A DNA stretch of 64,000 bases. Origin: Poecilobothrus nobilitatus. Taxonomy: Eukaryota > Arthropoda > Insecta > Diptera > Dolichopodidae. The DNA lies in NCBI GenBank assembly GCA_947095535.1, contig OX352773.1, positions 257,819,590 through 257,883,589 on the forward strand. The letters run 5' to 3'. Below the pieces are notes generated by a model. It searched no databases. It worked only from the letters and a program-made list of their open reading frames with translations, and was not told the DNA's origin. Positions within the stretch are counted from its first letter, which is position 1. The number at the start of each line of letters is the position of its first letter. Shown here in pieces: positions 1-11,287 of the stretch. The translations under genes were made by a program, and so were the position numbers.

Positions 1-242
1 AATTAGAAATCTGATTTAAGAAAATAGAAATGCTTGAAAATAACCGTTCAATAAGAGGTCTATTTACGTATTTATTGAAATATGTGGCAAAGTTCAAAAC
101 ATACTAGAAAATATTTCGCCAGTCCTTAAATTTTATTTTTAATAAAATTTCAAACTTAAGACATGTGGGAAATACCAAATTCATAACATATTTCTATTAA
201 GCAAAAACTGTTGCCGTGTAAACGCGTAAAATATTTTTCACC
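1..242. other. AT-rich stretch, nothing recognised
   Basis: I see no reading frame, repeat end or RNA signal here on either strand. Confidence 0.5.
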
Positions 243-291
243 AAATAAATAATACGTAAATAGAAATGTTTCTATTTTGTATTATTTATTT
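243..291. repeat. Short near-perfect inverted repeat
   Basis: Two arms of about 23 bp face each other across a TG centre. The left arm runs from AAATAAATAATAC to AATAGAAA and the right arm mirrors it, with one mismatch and one extra base near GTA. It may be a MITE end or a chance AT palindrome; no flanking duplication was found. Confidence 0.55.
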
Positions 292-550
292 CGCAGTTAC
301 ATGTCAATATTGTCATTTGTTATCTGACGGTTGTAGTGTAATCATTATTTTTGAAATTTTTTTTTGAAATTTTTTTGATAGTTTTAAGATAATTTATAAC
401 ACATATTTCATTAATTTTAAACAAATCTTAAAAATGCATAACATTCAAAATTATGAGTGAAAACAAAAAAAGAAAGCTAAGTAAATAAACGTACATATGA
501 AAATAATTAATCTAGTCATTAAAAGATGTCGATTGGGGTAAATCTGCAGT

Positions 551-718
551 GTACATCGAAGACTAGAATCGTTAGCAGTTATTAAAGAAAATTTAATTGA
601 ATTGATGCCGAGAGTAGAAATAGAGGACATCAAACAGAAAATGACATCATTGCGCTCACAGTTTACACAAGAAACGAGTAAAATTGATAAATGAAAAGCT
701 AGTGGTGTTGGAGGTGAT
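551..718 (+). pseudogene. MADF-domain protein fragment
   Basis: The plus-strand frame read from 551 gives the middle of a MADF (Myb/SANT-like) DNA-binding domain: RRLESL, then a spacer, then IKQKMTSLRSQF and, after a stop at 692-694, KASGVGGD. This matches the family order of an R..AL helix, a K...LR..F..E helix and a K.SG.G stretch. Such genes often accompany PIF/Harbinger transposases (known), and a Harbinger transposase remnant lies at 5142-5629. The domain stops exactly where the minus-strand LINE begins, so I infer that the LINE split the gene. Upstream at 453 a short ATG frame (MSENKKRKLSK) ends at a stop and may be its degraded start. It is broken by at least one stop and lacks its C-terminal part. 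Confidence 0.5.
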
Positions 719-734
719 TTATTTATTTATTTAG

Positions 735-1317
735 TTCAAGCTTAACACAAGCAAGTTACAATATAATTCAATTAAAAAAAAAAAAATTATTAAATTTAAA
801 CAATAATTTTATAAAATAAAAATTTACAAAATATTTTATGACATTTAATATAATAATTAATACTCGTAAATACTACATTATAAATTTAATCAAAAATAAA
901 ATTTATAAGGAAAAAAAAGAACTAGTTAAAGATAAAAATTTATTACAAAAAACAAAAATTTTTAATTAAATAATACATATGACATTAAAATCATAGTTAT
1001 TATTAACAAACTGCATGAAATTACAAATCAAAATTAACCATCGATTAATATAAATAAAAAAAAATATATCTCGATAATGCAATTTCAATGACATGAATAT
1101 AAATCTCTTTTTAAAGATTCTTTGGTTAGTTGAAAGTTAATTTGGGATTTGTGTAAGTTACATAGAGACATCATTCTATTAAGTGGTTCAAACTTACCAT
1201 AATTAGTGCGATGAAACTTCAAATTAAAGAGGTTAACCGATCTTAGCCTAGTATTGGTACAAAAGCTAATGTTGGCTAATAATTGTGCAGATAAAATATT
1301 ACCTTTTACCAATTCTG
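735..1317 (-). other. 3' UTR of the LINE
   Basis: AT-rich sequence between the RT stop and the TAAA tail. The stretch 1085-1321 has a LINE C-terminal look (an INxFQLTK...LKRDLYS pattern) in another frame, so the true C-terminus probably continues into it after a frameshift. Confidence 0.45.
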
Positions 1318-2973
1318 TCAAGAATTGACGACGTTTACGTTACGACGTTTTTCAAGCGTACACATAAGTAAAAGGTTTAGTCTATGTTCATACGGAGGTA
1401 GATTATAAGGATCTTCCCAAGAGAGATGACGTAGGGCATATTTAAGAAATTTTTTTTGAACAGATTCTATTCTGAATATATGGGTTTTATAAAATGGACT
1501 CCACACCTGGCTGGCATATTCTAAATTGGGACGAACTAAGCAAGTGTAAAGAGATTTAAAAACATAAGGGTCATCAAACTCTCTAGCCCATCGTTTAATA
1601 AAACCGAGCATACAGTTGGATTTGTTTAAAATATATGTATAATGAACATGAAAAGAAAGTTTACTATCAAAAAATACACCCAAGTCTTTTATAGAATTAA
1701 CTTTAGGGATAGTTTGAAGGTTAAAGCAATAATTATATGAAATTGGATTAGAACGGCGACTAAAAGTAATATGAGCACATTTAGTTATATTTAGTTGAAG
1801 ATTATTGATATTACACCAATTATAAAAACAATTAAGGTAAGCTTGTAATGCTTTCGAATCGTCGAAGGAAGTAATTTTCTTGAAAATCTTCATATCATCA
1901 GCATAAATTCTAATATCACAATGTTGAATTACGGAAGTTACATCGTTGATTATAGTAATAGTAAACATCGTAGATTATAGTAATAGTAATAGTAAGTAGT
2001 AATAGTAATAGTAAAATATAAAAATAGTAAACAAAAGCGGTCCAAGATGGCTACCTTGAGGAACACCTGTAGGAGCTTTAAATTGAGAAGAAATTGAAGA
2101 TCTAAAAGAAACACGGTAACTACGATCAGAAAGATAAGAATAGATCCAATTAATAAAATATGGTGGAAACCCTAGGTTCTGCAATTTGAAAATAATAATA
2201 CTATGAGAAAGTAAATCGAATGCTTTACTAAAGTCGGTGTAAATTACAACTGTTTGAAAACCATCCTCCATATGTTTCAGAAATGTAGCTGTGGATTCCA
2301 CAAGATTGGTGACTGTAGATTTACTTTTTACAAAGCCATGTTGATTGGATGATAAAAGGCTATTGCAATGATCATATATAGAATCGAATACTATTAATTC
2401 AAAAATTTTAGGAATAGAAGATAATTTTGCGATCGGGCGATAATTGATAACGTCATTTTTGAGGTTTTTTTTATGGACAGGCTTAATAAGAGCTATTTTC
2501 CAAAGTGATGGAAAGATTCCTGAAGATAAAGAAAGATTAAATAGCTTAGAAAGTGGGTCTGCTAAAAACATAGAACAATTTTTTAAAAATAAATTGGGAA
2601 TACCATCAGTTCGGGGACTAGAATTATCATCCAATTTATTCAAGTAACATAGTACCAAATTAGGATCAATAGTAATATTTCTAAGCGTTGTTTTAGGAAA
2701 ATTATTTAAATAGGAAAAATTAACTGAGTCAGGATTGAAAAACGATGGAGAATAGCTTGCTGAAAAAAAGTCACGAAACCATTCGGAAATAATTGAGAAA
2801 TCACAGCTATTATTATTATTATAATTCATAAAAGTGGGATATTGATCACATTTTCTTTTAGACTTCACAAAATTCCAAAACAATTTAGGATTAGATTTGA
2901 TATTTAAAGACATACTCTGCACATAATTTGAATAAAGGTTATCGGACAATAGTTTAAATTCATTAAATAACAC
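1318..2973 (-). pseudogene. LINE reverse transcriptase
   Basis: Two minus-strand frames, 2973-1975 and 1968-1318, together make one RT domain. The first has the fingers (INYRPIAKLSSIPKIFE), the GFVKSKST block, the first catalytic Asp in YTDFSKAFD and the template-grip block GVPQGSHLGPLLF. The second opens with INDVTSVI and carries the catalytic YADDMKIF, then NITKCAHITF and KDLGVFFD. Between them the frame runs into a Tyr/Leu homopolymer made by a simple repeat and then a stop. All catalytic residues survive; the gene is broken by that expansion and lacks a joined endonuclease frame. Confidence 0.8.
1966..2035. repeat. Trinucleotide-type microsatellite inside the RT
   Basis: Runs of AGTAAT/AGT units on the plus strand. 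On the coding strand they read as Tyr and Leu homopolymers and sit at the FTI.INDV point of the RT. The surrounding RT sequence already holds a TTTACTATTACTAT string, so this looks like slippage expansion of a native motif. Confidence 0.8.
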
Positions 2974-3282
2974 AATAAAAGCGTTAAAGTCCTAACTATC
3001 ATTACTCTTAATAAATTTCCGCCAGGCTTTATTTTTTATTTTTTCAAGATTTTTAGTGAACCAAGGCGGACTCGAATTATTACTTCTGTCAATAACTGTC
3101 AATAACAGTACAAATTGTGAAATAATAGAAAAAATGGTTGAATAAAAACTATTTACTAATATATTAATATCGACGGAATTTAAAAACTCAAAATAATAAG
3201 TGCTTAATATATAATTAATACCATCGTAGTTAGCTTTGAGAAAATTGTAACGATAAGAAAGTGCTGATTCAATATTTGGAAG

Positions 3283-4030
3283 TTATAAAGAGCTAAAAGA
3301 AAAACAAATAGGAGGATGATAAACATCAATTTTTACAAGTTCCAAAGGACAATTAAAAAAACAAATATTATTCCAGTTAGTTGTGAATATAAGATCTAAT
3401 TGATTACCTTGATGATTACAAATTGATGATATCTGTTGAAGATTAAACGAATTAAATGCATCAATTAAAAGACATTCTGTATTATTCACTAATTCTAAAG
3501 GAATAAGATAGGCTTCTTCATCATGCTCTACCCAGTTAATGTTTGGAAGGTTGAAATCCCCACAAAGAATTATATCATCGTTGTTCTTAACATCACCAAT
3601 TATTGACTGAATAATATCAATATACTTAATAAAAAGATCAATATTAGAAGCAGGAGGAATATACCAACTGACAATGAAAAGATTAGCTGATTGCAATTGA
3701 ATTTTTATAGCAACAATTTCTATTATATCGTGAGCATCACCCAGGGGAATTATTATTTCGTATGAATTAAATGTATTTTTAATAGCTATCAGAACACCTC
3801 CACCTTTTCTAAGATTTCCAGACAAGATTGATCCATATCTGTCTTTTCTGTAAACAGTATATAATACCGGAAAAATTTCTAAATTATTAATAGAAGAATT
3901 AAGCCAAGTTTCAGTTAAAATAAAAATATCAAAATCTAGCAGAGAACAATTGGAAAAAACAATTTTAGTTTTAGTATACGAAGTCCTCTAACATTTTGAT
4001 AATAAATGCAAAATTTAGAAAGAGTGCAAT
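3283..4030 (-). pseudogene. LINE apurinic-like endonuclease domain
   Basis: The start of the domain is seen as IYYQNVRGLR in the 4172-3936 frame. A second minus frame then gives the LTETWL block, and 3825-3283 gives RKGGGVLIAIK, the catalytic GDFNLPNINW and a C-terminal LDLIFTT. This is the order of the exonuclease-endonuclease-phosphatase fold used by LINEs to nick target DNA. Frame changes near 3950 and 3830 split it, so it is not functional as it stands. The region 2974-3282 is the degraded linker to the RT. Confidence 0.7.
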
Positions 4031-4053
4031 TAAAGAGAATAGACTGAGATGAG

Positions 4054-4428
4054 TTAATATAAACTAAATTTCTTCCCATTTGTATGGGGACGAAAGTACT
4101 TAAAATGGTTTTCTCTTGTCCTTTGCAGACAATCGATTCTATTAGAAGAAATATGGGAAGCATAAGATTCAAGATCAGTTAGAGCACTCTGTGGAGAAAT
4201 ATCAAATGTTTGATGGTATCTTACAAAAATATTACGGAGTGCATTTACATCCGTCGGAAGACCCTCTTGTTGGATTGCAACTTTTAACGAAGTGTTCGTT
4301 TTACCGCCCATACAAACGTCATTAGATTTATCATTTAAGTAAGCTAAATACAGTCTTACATTTTCAGTGATGATGTGTACAAGCCTACCGTGTATTGGTA
4401 TGAGTTTCTCGGCTTTCTGAAGAGTCAC
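4054..4428 (-). CDS. Unrecognised ORF at the LINE 5' end
   Basis: A 124-residue frame with no motif I know (middle part NDVCMGGKTNTSLK). It ends overlapping the beginning of the endonuclease frame. It could be the C-terminal part of the LINE ORF1 protein or unrelated host sequence. I cannot assign a function. Confidence 0.3.
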   Translation of the reverse strand: MTLQKAEKLIPIHGRLVHIITENVRLYLAYLNDKSNDVCMGGKTNTSLKVAIQQEGLPTDVNALRNIFVRYHQTFDISPQSALTDLESYASHISSNRIDCLQRTRENHFKYFRPHTNGKKFSLY

Positions 4429-4607
4429 GTAAACAAAAGAATGTCAACAAACTCTTTATACGAAACGGTTAGATTTTATTATATAATAATAACAGACATA
4501 TTGTATAATATATATTCCTTTTTTTAACAGCCTGAAGAAGGCGAAGACCTCATCTTCGGAACGGACGGAACATCTTTCCACTGATACATGGTACAAACCT
4601 AAAGAAA

Positions 4608-4905
4608 TTGTGTTCCCAAGATGTAAAGGGTTCAGGACGATCATCAAGAAATAAAAAAAATAAACAAAATTATGAAAATAATAATGAATTTTTTGAGGGA
4701 ATAAATAGATGTCTAAAAACAATGACCAATGCTATTTCCGAACTGGTTGCTGAAGAAGCAATAGGAAATAAATTTAGCCAAGAAGTTTAAATTCTTCAAA
4801 ATCAAGTTACGGCGGAATATAGTGCCTTAACAGAAAGTAATAAGTTAGAAGCAAGACACAATATTTTTGTATTCAATAAGAAAAAGACACTTAGGTAACT
4901 AATCA
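4608..4905 (+). pseudogene. Fragment of a Harbinger-companion-like coiled-coil protein
   Basis: The frame from 4608 has a basic, Asn-rich start followed by helices (ELVAEEAIGNKFSQEV), a stop, and in the same frame LQNQVTAEYSALTESNKLE. This resembles the C-terminal helical tail of the Myb/SANT-like companion proteins of PIF/Harbinger elements (inference from a remembered pattern, not a search). It converges with the minus-strand transposase remnant just downstream, the usual gene arrangement in such elements. It may belong with the MADF fragment at 551-718. Confidence 0.35.
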
Positions 4906-5141
4906 AAGAGTCAAGTTTTAGCCACATATATATATCATACATTACGTTAAGTTAAAAAAATGTTTTTAACATCAATTTATGAATTAATATATTTCTTTGT
5001 TTTATGTCTATAAAGACTAAATTTTTCAATAACTATTTTTAAAATTAATGAATTTATATGTTTAAGAATTAATATATTTTTTTATAAAAACTTTAATAAA
5101 AACAATCTTTGTTATTAAATACTTTTATTGCGAATCAAAAA

Positions 5142-5629
5142 TTAAAGGTTTTGATAGCCTCCAACTGCCAGAATATTGCACCAATTTTTAAAATAATCTA
5201 CAAATTTTTGACGGGTTTCTAATACTGCATTTGCTGATCGATATGGAGCGCTGGTTTGCAATCTGGTTAACCTGTTATTTTCACACTGTTCAGTAGTTAA
5301 CTCTGTATACATTTCCGGGGAGTTCTCCCTTTCGCCTTTCTAACGATACAGAAAATTATGGAGAACACAGCATACTAGAACTATATATTAAACTTTTTTA
5401 CTCGTAAATTAATTGTCCTATGAAGTTTGTCAAAATTCCGAACGCATTTTCTATCGATCGCTATTGACGACTCAAGCGATAATTGAAAATTTTTACCTCT
5501 TCAGAAGAAGCTTGTCTTAAAGGTTTAATTACATTTGTGGATAATGGAAATGCCTCATCTCCAACAAAAACGTAAGGAGCAATATCATATGTTCGCGATA
5601 ATTCACCACTTGCAGGTAAATCCAAAACA
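5142..5629 (-). pseudogene. PIF/Harbinger transposase, C-terminal part
   Basis: Reading the minus strand from 5629, one finds LPASGELSRTYDIAPYVFVG, then DEAFPL, YRLSR, a stop, SIENAFGIL, VLVCCVLHNFL, another stop, and a C-terminal stretch with LTRLQTSAPYR and FVDYFKNW ending at 5142. This is the order of the DDE_4 nuclease seen in HARBI1-like transposases: catalytic Asp in GDEAFPL, the NYRLSR helix, and the catalytic Glu in VENAFG, here IENAFG. At least two stops and a frame change near 5430 break it. The N-terminal third is missing. Confidence 0.75.
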
Positions 5630-6528
5630 TTACATAAAATAGTTTTTTTGTCCAGTCTAAACTAAACTCGCATAGTAAGTGGTAGTTTCAAAAGAAACAA
5701 ATAAGTGTTTGATTATAATTTAATTAAAAAAAAAAAAAAAAGTTCTTTATCTTTTATTTATTTCAAAATAATAAACATTGCATATTGTATAGTATAACAA
5801 AGTTTAAAAACACCTGCAGTTAAGACCTAACGCTCATTAACTAAAATATAATTTTTTTTCTAAATAAAACCAATTGAGTTAAAAACAATCAAAATATTTC
5901 TTATAGTTTGAACAAAATAAAAAAAATTAAAAAAAAAAATTAGATCTGTGGCTTGGAACAAAAAGGGCCAATCTACAATTTTGGCCAAAATGAGTTAACG
6001 ATACGAAAAAACTCGTTAAGGTTTGCGCTTTCTAATGCAAAGAATGAAAAGAAAAAAATCAAAAGAACTTATTATGTACTAGGGGCCCCTGTGCCCTTTA
6101 CTGTAGCCCTGTGCCCTTTACTCTGTGTACGTAATTTCAAAGGGACACATTCATTATTATTATAGACACACAAATATTTTAAAAATTTTAATAAAATTTT
6201 AAATAAAATTATAAAGATAATACATTAAAATATATTACATCTAGAATAATATTAAGTTTTTACATTAAATTATATACTGAAAATAAGTTTCTGAAATCGT
6301 ATACCTACTTCTTAATATATTTAAATATAAAATTGTTACTATAAAATATAAAAGAAAATAATTTTTGTTAAAACTGATGAACAGATACAGAAGACATCTA
6401 CTTTTTCTAATCAAAATCCAGTAGAAATCATAACTAATGGTATTAGTATTACTAATTTATAATATTGTACATTGTACTTATTTATTTTCGAATAATTTTT
6501 AGATTTTAAGGAAAACTCAAATAACATC
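5630..6528. other. Non-coding stretch with a 20-bp tandem duplication
   Basis: Mostly AT-rich. At 6088-6125 the string CCTGTGCCCTTTACT occurs twice with a 20-bp period, preceded by GGGGCCCC. This may be the left edge of the element holding the gene at 6529, but I found no matching inverted end to its right. Confidence 0.4.
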
Positions 6529-8756
6529 ATGCGATTGCGTGTCAACCCGGTTCCAAGATTAATAGTGCCCCATACTGAATTGGTTCATTTTCAAGAAATA
6601 AATAATGAATTATCTAATACTAGTAAATTTTTTCATTAAAATGTTGTTATTACATTTATGTACTAATAATATTTTAATATTAGGTTCTGAACCCTTTCAA
6701 AATAGCGGTAGCGAGTACGAATTAGAAGATGATGACGATTCCACTTCAAGCTCTGAACGTTTAGCTAAAAACCCAAAAAAAAATTGTGGAGACAAAAAAT
6801 CAGTATTATCAGTAGAAGTATATTCTAGTGATGAAACCAATTATTCTATTGTCGAATGCTCGCAATTGTCTACAATCTCCGAAGGCAGAAAAATCAATGC
6901 CCCCGACTTTAGTCCGCATACACCTGTTTTGAAAAGAGTTATGCGGAGAGTCATCTTTCAAAAAGAATTTAGGTAAAAAACGAAAATCGTTTCCTTCCTA
7001 GTGGAAAAGAACAATAGAGAAAATTAAGTTGAATACTGGAAAATAATGCAAATTGAGAAATGGAAGTATTAGAAATTCAAAATCGGTCAAAAAACCTTGT
7101 TCCACAAAATGCCGTCTACGATGCTTTGAAAAATTTTCAGCAATTCAGCGTGAAGAAATATTTCAAAGGTATTGGAATTTGGGAGACAAAACCAGACAAT
7201 GGCAATTTATTTCAAATAACACAAAAACTCTAGATAAAAAAACACAAAAAATCAATGCAAAATATCAAAGAAATTGTCATCGAGAATATTATTTTTCTAT
7301 TAGAAATGAAGAAAGTGTAGAAGATATTCGAGTTTGCTCTGAAATGTTTATTAACACATTAGACATAAACAAGCAAGTAATTCAAACAGCACAAAATAAG
7401 TTGAATTCCGGAGTTGGTATTCTATCCCCCGATAAAAGAGGATGCCACATTAGGCCTTTAAATCACTTATCCGAGAAAAAAAAGGAATTGATTCGAGATC
7501 ACATCAATTCAATTCCATTAATCGACTCTCATTACTGTCGAGAAAAATCTACAAGAAAATATATTTCCGAAGAATTGAATATAAAAAAATTGTATTTATT
7601 ATTTAAGGAAAAACTCACAGAGCAAAATATAACAATTGAAATAACGGAACGGCAGTACAGAGATGTATTTAATAATGATTTTAATATTTCTTTTCACATT
7701 CCTAAAAAGGATCAATGCGATGTGTGCACTGCATTTGAAAACTCTGTACGTCCAACCGGAATAGAACTACTCGAGCATCAAAAACATCGGGAGAGGAAAT
7801 ATAAAGCCAGAAAATTAAAATATGAAGGAAAACTGGCTGCAAAGGAAAGTAACGGCAGGATACTGGCAATCGTTTATGATTTCGAAAAGCAGCTTTGTAC
7901 GCCTTGTGGTTTTGAAAGTAGTGCATTTTACTATTATAGACAATATTTGGCATATAATTTCACAATGTACGACTTGGAAAATAAAGATGCATTTTGCTAT
8001 GTTTGGCACGAAAACATCGCCAAAAATGGGGCAAACGAAGTTGCCAGTTGTATAAGTCATTTTCTATCCTCAAGAGATATGGACAAAGTAGATGAAATTT
8101 TCTTTTATAGCGACAACTGCCCGAGCCAAAATAAGAATCGTATCGTATTCGCCTGCTATGCACAATTAGCAAAAAAATATCAAATTAATATAAATCATAT
8201 TTATTTAGAAAAGGGGCATACCCAAAATGAGGGTGATTCGGTTCATTCTGTAATTGAAAGGGCTAGAAAAAAAAAGAAAATATATATCCCAAATCAGTGG
8301 TACTCACTAATACATTGTGCGAAAAGGACCGGAAACCCTCACAATGTAATTGAAATGAAACAAAAAAATTTTTACAACTTTAAAAAAATTATGCAAGCTT
8401 TCTCTTGGGAGTTAAATTGCGACCGAGAAAAAGTTTTTTATAATCGTATAAGATCATTGAAAATTTTAAAAGAGTGTGCTGAAAATTTGCATTACAAATA
8501 CGAATTCAACGAAAATTTTAAAATTATGAATATGCTCCAGAAAAAAGGAAAAAGAAAAGCTCCATCAAACAAACTTTTAGAAATAGATCCTGAGCACCTT
8601 TACAACTCAGAGCTACCAATTACAGAGCAAAAATTAAAAGATTTGAAGACATTATGCGAAAAAAATTTAATACCAGAAAATTACCATGAATTTTATATGA
8701 ATTTAAAATCAACTGCTTCAAATGCTTTTAATGCTTCCACCGATGAAGATGAATAA
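6529..8756 (+). pseudogene. DDE-like transposase, DUF7869-like family, copy 1
   Basis: Exon 6529-6622 starts at ATG and ends at a GTAAAT donor. The next exon opens after TTAG at 6684 in the matching phase and holds an acidic stretch (EDDDDSTSSSE). A frameshift near 6974 and stops at 6999-7001 and 7044-7046 separate it from the long 7053-8756 frame. That frame has a Cys cluster (CSTKCRLRC), a DSHYCR motif, a PKKDQCDVC knuckle, and candidate catalytic residues in VYDFEKQ (D276 of this frame), YSDNCPSQNKN (D354) and GHTQNEGDSVHSVIE (D395, E402). I read this as an RNase H-like transposase core; the assignment is by pattern only. Terminal repeats were not found. Confidence 0.65.
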
Positions 8757-9453
8757 GCAACAAATTATATTACATACTTTTTTTTTATTCTCAAATTTTT
8801 AATTTTTAATTTTAAGAAAAAGTATACTTATAATAAAGATAGAATAACTAACAATATTTAGTTTTTTATTTAAAAAAAAATACTACTGATCTTGTTAAAT
8901 CTTCTTAAAACAAAACAACTTAAGTTACAGTCTAATTGTTATTTTTCAGTTTTACTTGGAACATTTACAAATTGACTTGATTAATTTCCTACAACAAAGA
9001 ATTGTTATCATTAAAAAAGCTAAAACTATTTGGAATATCAAATTATTTTTTTTTTCCAATGACAAAAATTACAAATCGAAATGTACAAAAACAAAGTTTT
9101 TCTATATTGCATACATAAATTTTACAACTCTAAATGGTTAATTTCATCATGTGATTATTTTTTACTATAATTATTATAACCCAAGCTATATCAATATTAG
9201 CGAATTTATTTTTATATTACAAGTCAAATATCGGTTAAAGTTTAACAAAATTTAATAATTTTTTAATTAGAACTTATTATAATTTAAAAAAAATTTAATT
9301 TGATTTTTGTCCGGTAAAAATAAACCTATACTAAATCAAAAGTTATACCTTTTACAAAATTGCAAAATTTTCAAATGCTTTTTCTGCAAAACAACGAAAA
9401 CTGAGTTGTAATAGTTGTCATTGGGAGGGACGATTTAGAATTTCTTTCCAAGT
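8757..9453. other. Non-coding, AT-rich
   Basis: This is the 3' flank of copy 1. There are several TTTTAAAA-like strings and no recognisable gene. The purine stretch GGGAGGGA at 9423 resembles a polypurine tract but sits just before the inferred left LTR. Confidence 0.4.
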
Positions 9454-9985
9454 AGTTTCACATAAAATTCAGTTTTAATAAAATTTATTTTAAATCATTT
9501 CACGCTTCGCATGAAATGCTTACATGTCAATTTTTATTTTCAGTTTTATTAAAAACCCTAATAAATTTTAATAACCTTTTAAATAATTTAAATTTATAAA
9601 AAACTCTTGTATTAATTATTTACTATATCATATTTCATAATTTTCATTTCATATGTTGACCTAGTACAACATATTGAACTAAATTTAAATTCTCTTGTTA
9701 TTGCATTTTTGTTGTTGTCTTAAAATATTTTAAGTGGTTTACTAATTTATTTCCTAGATTTCAAAATCGATATTAAGTTCGATTATTTCAGATTTTTAAG
9801 TATAAGATTTTCTTTTGTTAAAAACTTAATTTTTAGTTTTAAGTCAGTTTAGTTTGATTTGTAAAAGAATAAAGATTGTTCTTAATTAAAATTACAATTA
9901 AAAACAAATTTAAATAAAAATTATAATTCATTTTAAAATAAAATAATTTGTTTGTTTTTCTAAATATTATTATAATAAACTTTAT
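9454..9985 (+). repeat. Probable 5' LTR of element A
   Basis: The right edge is fixed by the primer-binding site TGGCGCAGTCGGTAGGAT at 9986, identical over this stretch to that of element B. The left edge is a guess: AGTTTCACATAAAATTC at 9454 resembles the AGTTACATATAAATC start of the B LTR. No 3' partner exists to confirm it. Confidence 0.4.
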
Positions 9986-10003
9986 TGGCGCAGTCGGTAG
10001 GAT
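9986..10003 (+). promoter_or_regulatory. Primer-binding site of element A
   Basis: TGGCGCAGTCGGTAGGAT is the tRNA-Ser complementary site used by 17.6/297-type Gypsy elements (known). It abuts the end of the LTR. Confidence 0.75.
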
Positions 10004-10335
10004 TGCCCCACTAGTAGTGAAAGAAAATAATTAAAAGACAATACAGTGTTCAAAATTTCATAAATATTTTTTTTTAAATAAAGAACAGAAAAAAAAAAAG
10101 TTCAAAATTTAGAAAATATTTTTATAATTATCAAGAACAATATATAAAAACTTTTAAAAGTAATTTTGAAAAACTACTAGGTTTCTTTTAAAAATTTGGT
10201 GGCAATCTATATATGAGTTATAAACCATATATAAAAAAAATAGAAAAGTAAAAAATCAAGCTAAACTCAAATTGGAAGAAAAAAAAATATTTAGAACATC
10301 TTTCCGGAGTACAACTTAGTGTTTCAACTAAAATA

Positions 10336-11287
10336 ATGGCAATTACATCAAAGGATTTAATTTTGGAAGCAAGAGCTGTCCCAATTTTTAGAGGTGACTC
10401 AACTTTTGAGCTAACCCATTTTATTAAAGAAGTAGAAGCAATTACTTCTTTAACAACAGACGTAACTGTCAAAGCATATCTGCAGAACATCTTATTAACA
10501 AAAATACAAGGACCAGCAACTGTAGCAATCAGGAGACTCGAGAACGCAACATGGAATGATATCAAGATAAGACTGAAGAAAAGTTTTGGAGTTCAAGAAT
10601 CATACCTGAAATTAAAGGAAAGAGCCGATGCAGTACGATATATTAACGTAAGCCAATTTTATAATGAATTATCTCATATATTAGATTTATTAAATCTTAA
10701 GTACCAATTAGATGATGATTCTCCTATAGAATTTAAAGTTGCAAATAACGAAAAAAGTATATTGGAAAAGTTTTTTAATAAAATATCTAGGAATGATTCT
10801 ATGTATTTAAGACAAAAAAAATGTTGATTCGCTTGAAGAAGCTTACTTTGAATTATTACAGACTGGGATTTCCAAAAATACAAATTTAAATAATAATTTT
10901 AAACAAAATCATAATAACAATAGTAGTTGGTTTCATAATAAAAAACAAAATTCTAATTTTAATCGCGGTAATTCTAATTTTAATTATAATAACAATTTTA
11001 ATCCTGACTCAAATAAAAATATTCAAAGAAATTTCCAACAAAACTCCCGATATCAAAATTCTGGAAACAGATATAGATATCAAAATTCTAGTAATTTTAC
11101 TAACAATAACAATCGTTACCAAAATAACGGTCACTCGAATAACAATCGTTATACAAATTATAATCACTCTAACAATAATAATCATTATAGTAATATGAAT
11201 CGACCAAATGAAACTATGGAAATTGACGAACAATATAATATTGAAGAAAATTTTCAGTTAAAGCCTCGAGAGAATCACTACCAATAG
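10336..11287 (+). pseudogene. gag: gag of element A
   Basis: The frame starts at ATG 10336 with a capsid-like helical domain (FRGDSTFELTHFIKEVEA, later WNDIKIRLKKSFG). An A run at 10812-10819 shifts the frame. The Asn- and Tyr-rich basic tail then continues to the stop at 11285-11287, ending in TMEIDEQYNIEENFQ. The tail lacks a CCHC knuckle, as is usual in this errantivirus group (known). The single homopolymer shift is the only break I see. Confidence 0.7.

Larger units (their letters stand above)
719..4430 (-). mobile_element. Non-LTR retrotransposon (LINE), CR1/L2-like
   Basis: On the minus strand the order is unknown N-terminal ORF, endonuclease, linker, reverse transcriptase and C-terminal region, ending at the left in a 3' tail of TAAA repeats (about 719-735). 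The endonuclease motif GDFNLPNINW and the RT block YADDMKIF suit the CR1/L2/Rex group better than Jockey or R1 (inference). The 3' UTR covers about 735-1317. No flanking target duplication was found, and the 5' limit near 4430 is approximate. Confidence 0.75.

Noticed and set aside
4500..4600. Penelope-like element end (CCTGAAGAAGGCGAAGACC)
   Set aside because: Only a short resemblance to a remembered motif; no RT or GIY-YIG sequence nearby.
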